The translations under genes and the position numbers were made by a program. A stretch of 64,000 nt of DNA from positions 1,860,001-1,924,000 of the forward strand of contig NZ_CP081299.1 of NCBI RefSeq assembly GCF_019711195.1, read 5' to 3'. Source of the DNA: Dyadobacter sp. NIV53. Its GTDB lineage: Bacteria; Bacteroidota; Bacteroidia; Cytophagales; Spirosomataceae. The first letter of the stretch is position 1, and each line of letters begins with the position of its first letter. The notes under the pieces are model-generated. The model saw only the letters and a list, made by a program, of their open reading frames with translations. It made no database searches and had not been told where the DNA came from. Positions 61,795-64,000 of the stretch are shown here, in pieces.

Positions 61795-61848
61795 TTCGCC
61801 GAACGGCAAAAGATCAATCCCCAACAGCGTTGAATTTCGACAAACGAC
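61795..61848 (-). promoter_or_regulatory. three phased CnAACG repeats before cupin gene
   Basis: TTCGCCGAACGGC (AAC at 61802), ATCCCCAACAGC (61823) and TTCGACAAACGAC (61843), spaced 21 and 20 bp, about 160-210 bp upstream of the cupin start. The outer two match the pair before the molybdenum hydroxylase operon almost exactly. A small perfect hairpin GCTTCG-T-CGAAGC lies at 61857-61869. Confidence 0.55.
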
Positions 61849-61892
61849 AGTAGTAGGCTTCGTCGAAGCTCGTATGATCAATAAATCGAAGG

Positions 61893-62327
61893 TTAATTTA
61901 GAGCCTGTTTATCCTGCCAGGTAAATACTGATTTTCTTTTACTGATTAGCCACTGTTGATTTGACTTTTCGTATTCATCATGATAATACATACCAATTGT
62001 CGTTTTCATCTTTGTCCCATCTTCTGTGCCAATAAGCGTTACTGTGCAATAGGCAACTCCCGTGGCCTTAGAACCATCAATTAACACGACTGTTTGTTGT
62101 CCATTGAAGTGATAAGCCGTTTCAAAATTGCTCAGGAAAGATGTAAACGTATCTTCGATTTCGCTACGTCCGGTCAGGGTTGAAGTCAGCTGACCATCAA
62201 AATACAACTCTACCACCCCGTTTTCAGAAAAAAGTAAGGCCTGCTCACGCATCTTTCTTTGATCGCCATAGATGGCGTAGGTGTCAACTAATTCCCTAAG
62301 CGCAATTCTATCTTCGATTTGGTTCAT
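61893..62327 (-). CDS. cytosolic NTF2/SnoaL-like protein
   Basis: 144 residues, no signal peptide. SnoaL-type fold with 'IEDRIALRELVDTYAIYGDQ', 'LFSENGVVELYFDGQL', 'AYHFNGQQTVVLIDGSKATG' and 'MYYHDEYEKSNQQWLISKRK'. The Asp and His positions resemble those of dehydratase/isomerase members, but the reaction is unknown. It follows the AKR at 62367-63212 by 39 bp and is probably co-transcribed with it. Confidence 0.87.
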   Translation of the reverse strand: MNQIEDRIALRELVDTYAIYGDQRKMREQALLFSENGVVELYFDGQLTSTLTGRSEIEDTFTSFLSNFETAYHFNGQQTVVLIDGSKATGVAYCTVTLIGTEDGTKMKTTIGMYYHDEYEKSNQQWLISKRKSVFTWQDKQALN

Positions 62328-62366
62328 TGTAATATTTTATGATTATGATTTTATAACGAGGTGGAA

Positions 62367-63212
62367 TTAAAGTTTTCGTTCACCCAGCCATTTAACCATG
62401 GCAGGATCACGATGGTCAAAGAAGCTGCTGGCGTTTGTATCCAGCACTTTGATAGCATCCATATCCTCAGTACTTAGCTGAAAATCAAAAATGTTGAAGT
62501 TCTCTGCCATTCTTTCTTTACGTACAGATTTAGGAATGGCGACGACCCCTCTTTGCGTAAGCCAGCGGACTACTACCTGCGCGATCGTTTTGTTATATTT
62601 CTTACCGATGGATGCTAAATGCTCGTTTTGGAACAAGCCATTTTTCCCTTCTGCAAATGGTCCCCAGGACTCGATCTGGACATTGTTCTCAACCAGAAAC
62701 TTTTGTGCTTCTGTTTGCTGATGAAAAGGATGGGTTTCAATTTGGTTAACAGCCGGAATGATTTCGTTGTGAACAATCAGATCCATAAGTCTGTCGGGTT
62801 GGAAATTGCTGACGCCGATTGCTCTGACTCTGCCTTCCTTATACAATTCCTCCATTGCTCTCCATTCCCCATATACATCACCAAAAGGCTGATGGATCAG
62901 ATACAGATCCAGGTAATCCAGCTGTAATTTTTTCAGTGAGACTTCAAAGGCTTTTTTAGTGTCCTGATATCCGTTGGACTGTATCCAGAGCTTGGTTGTG
63001 ATAAAGAGATCCTCCCTCGGAACACCGCTCTTTTTAATCGCATCCCCTACTGCTCCTTCATTTCCATAGGAAGCGGCTGTATCAATTAAACGGTAACCCG
63101 ATGCAATCGCATCCAGTACGCTTTGTTCACATTCCTTAGGATCAGGAACCTGAAAAACGCCAAAACCCAGAAGGGGCATTTCTATACCATTATTTAATTT
63201 TACTTTTTCCAT
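62367..63212 (-). CDS. aldo/keto reductase, 2,5-diketogluconate reductase type
   Basis: About 281 residues from the ATG at 63212; the open frame extends 84 bp upstream but lacks family similarity there and covers the promoter. AKR barrel of the AKR5 type: 'LIDTAASYGNE' (Asp, Tyr), 'ITTKLWIQ' (Lys), 'YLIHQPFGDVYG' (His), 'IGVSNFQPDRL' and 'VAIPKSVRKERMAEN' for NADPH. Cytosolic. It differs from the other three AKR genes of the window. The upstream region has a -7-like GAACTTTG and two ATTCCTG repeats shared with the MFS gene. Confidence 0.92.
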   Translation of the reverse strand: MEKVKLNNGIEMPLLGFGVFQVPDPKECEQSVLDAIASGYRLIDTAASYGNEGAVGDAIKKSGVPREDLFITTKLWIQSNGYQDTKKAFEVSLKKLQLDYLDLYLIHQPFGDVYGEWRAMEELYKEGRVRAIGVSNFQPDRLMDLIVHNEIIPAVNQIETHPFHQQTEAQKFLVENNVQIESWGPFAEGKNGLFQNEHLASIGKKYNKTIAQVVVRWLTQRGVVAIPKSVRKERMAENFNIFDFQLSTEDMDAIKVLDTNASSFFDHRDPAMVKWLGERKL

Positions 63213-63276
63213 TTTGTTTTTTGTTTTTGTTGATGATGCAAAGTTCCTGACTTGTACTGGCAGATTTAGTATACCA

Positions 63277-63308
63277 ATTCCTGTTTTACCTACCAATATT
63301 CCTGTTGT
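63277..63308 (-). promoter_or_regulatory. ATTCCTG direct repeats before AKR gene
   Basis: ATTCCTG at 63277 and 63298 (21 bp apart) with TACCAAT directly before the second, as before the MFS gene at 42128-42160. The -7-like box (63239-63246, minus strand) lies about 30 bp closer to the gene, so the repeats occupy the activator position. An ACTTGTACTGGCAG segment at 63250-63263 resembles half of the 22-bp oxidoreductase operator. Confidence 0.55.
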
Positions 63309-63379
63309 AAAACTGCATCAAGCCTAAAATTGTCCGCCGCTTTTCCAGTAAGCAATAAATTTTAATAGCTGGTTTCTTC

Positions 63380-64000
63380 CTACTGAACGCCTACAACTGC
63401 ACGGATCATCCCGTCTGCTTTCGTAATCAGGTATAGTTCTCCGTCACTATCCTCAGCTAACCGCAGGTCAATACGACCGGCCCCTGCGATGGCGCCTCTG
63501 CCAGGCAGGCCCGGATTTTTGCCGCCGCGCTTTCGATAAGTTTCTTCCGAAAGTGCCCGAAGTTGGGTGCCAAGTTCGTGAATGGGGGCCAAAGTAAGCG
63601 GGTTACCATCATCGGCCGCCAGCACATCTTTCATGTATGCGTACCAGATACGGCCCGTCGTGATGTCACTGAAAACAAAGGTCTCTTTTAAAGCTGGAAT
63701 TCGTTTCCCACGGTAGGCAAAACCGTTGGCAATCGCATCGCCACCGCCGGGTGCGTGGGGATATGCAACGACCGCATAGGTTGGCTTTACCGTGCCACGC
63801 GTTACTGTGTCTGAGAGCTGAACTGCAATCATATCGTCCGTCGGCAATGGCCCCATCGCGTTACCTTCAGCCATACTCTGGGTTCCCTCCCGTAGCGGAT
63901 AGCCATAGTTAGCTCCCTTTTTGATGATCATCACCGTCTCCCAACTAACGAGTCCAATGTTGAAGGCTAACAGTACTGGCTCGCGTGGGCGTGAAGGGTT
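63380..64000 (-). CDS. PQQ-type sugar dehydrogenase-like, C-terminal part
   Basis: A partial gene cut by the window end; the frame stays open to base 64000, so the GTG at 63934 is not its true start. The visible 207 residues are the last blades of a glucose/sorbosone dehydrogenase-type beta-propeller: 'GANYGYPLREGTQ', 'GGGDAIANGFAYRGKRIP', 'TFVFSDITTGRIWYAY', 'DLRLAEDSDGELYLITKADG'. The catalytic and PQQ-binding residues would lie upstream and cannot be judged. It resembles the complete gene at 44299-45552 only in fold. Confidence 0.75.
   Translation of the reverse strand, partial: NPSRPREPVLLAFNIGLVSWETVMIIKKGANYGYPLREGTQSMAEGNAMGPLPTDDMIAVQLSDTVTRGTVKPTYAVVAYPHAPGGGDAIANGFAYRGKRIPALKETFVFSDITTGRIWYAYMKDVLAADDGNPLTLAPIHELGTQLRALSEETYRKRGGKNPGLPGRGAIAGAGRIDLRLAEDSDGELYLITKADGMIRAVVGVQ

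Noticed and set aside
61857..61869. GCTTCG-T-CGAAGC hairpin as terminator
   Set aside because: Stem is only six base pairs and there is no T-run in either direction; kept only as a side note to the repeat region.
63380..63934. Complete short gene starting at the GTG at 63934
   Set aside because: The frame stays open to the window end and the protein lacks the first blades of the propeller, so it is the 3' part of a longer gene.

Overview
The window comes from a member of the Bacteroidota, most likely a Cytophagales/Spirosomataceae-type soil or water bacterium such as Dyadobacter or Spirosoma (genus is inference). The signs are Por-type C-terminal sorting tails of the type IX secretion system (T9SS), promoters with a TAnnTTTG -7 box, a PadR plus FtsX-like permease pair with a permease prefix domain, LytTR/LytS-type two-component genes, lipoproteins with short lipoboxes, and few recognisable Shine-Dalgarno sequences. 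No rRNA, tRNA, CRISPR array or intact mobile element was seen.

Layout. 1-4.0 kb: a DUF1801 protein, a small membrane protein, a P-type cation ATPase and a small membrane protein. 4.2-4.6 kb: remnant of an IS1595-type transposase. 4.9-19.2 kb: four tandem genes of almost identical size (about 1,170 codons, spacers of about 100 bp) for secreted multidomain T9SS proteins, followed by a universal stress protein gene broken by two homopolymer frameshifts. 21-27 kb: PadR, a large ABC-type permease, an exported beta-lactamase-fold serine hydrolase and an AHSA1/SRPBCC protein. 27-38.6 kb: a cluster of stand-alone NAD(P)H and flavin oxidoreductases (SDR, NmrA, old yellow enzyme, MDR) interleaved with three AraC-type regulators and one TetR regulator. 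38.7-44 kb: a subtilase lipoprotein, a DUF4136 lipoprotein, an MFS transporter and a LytTR/LytS two-component system. 44.3-46.5 kb: a PQQ-type sugar dehydrogenase and ApbE. 46.5-64 kb: molybdenum hydroxylase genes and a dense array of aldo/keto reductases, cupin, NTF2-like, flavodoxin, carboxymuconolactone decarboxylase-like and esterase genes, nearly all on the minus strand, ending in a PQQ-type dehydrogenase cut by the window edge.

How they fit together. Two molybdenum hydroxylase modules (2Fe-2S subunit plus Moco subunit) are encoded. One is in an apparent operon with moaA, which supplies the first step of molybdopterin synthesis. The other lies in a seven-gene operon with a dihaem-type cytochrome, an exported flavodoxin, a carboxymuconolactone decarboxylase-like protein and two aldo/keto reductases. 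Several of these proteins carry Tat, Sec or lipoprotein signals, so much of this redox chemistry probably takes place in the periplasm. ApbE and an FMN-binding lipoprotein suggest a covalently flavinylated electron carrier nearby.

The most interesting non-coding structure is regulatory. An almost identical 22-bp element sits 17-18 bp upstream of the -7 box of three consecutive oxidoreductase genes. A second family of direct repeats (core CnAACG, 20-21 bp period) recurs upstream of at least five minus-strand transcription units and resembles LytTR-type sites. A third pair of ATTCCTG repeats (21 bp period) precedes an MFS gene and an aldo/keto reductase gene 21 kb apart. A perfect 16-bp palindrome overlaps the tetR promoter, with a related copy before the next gene. 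These patterns point to several small regulons laid over the oxidoreductase island.
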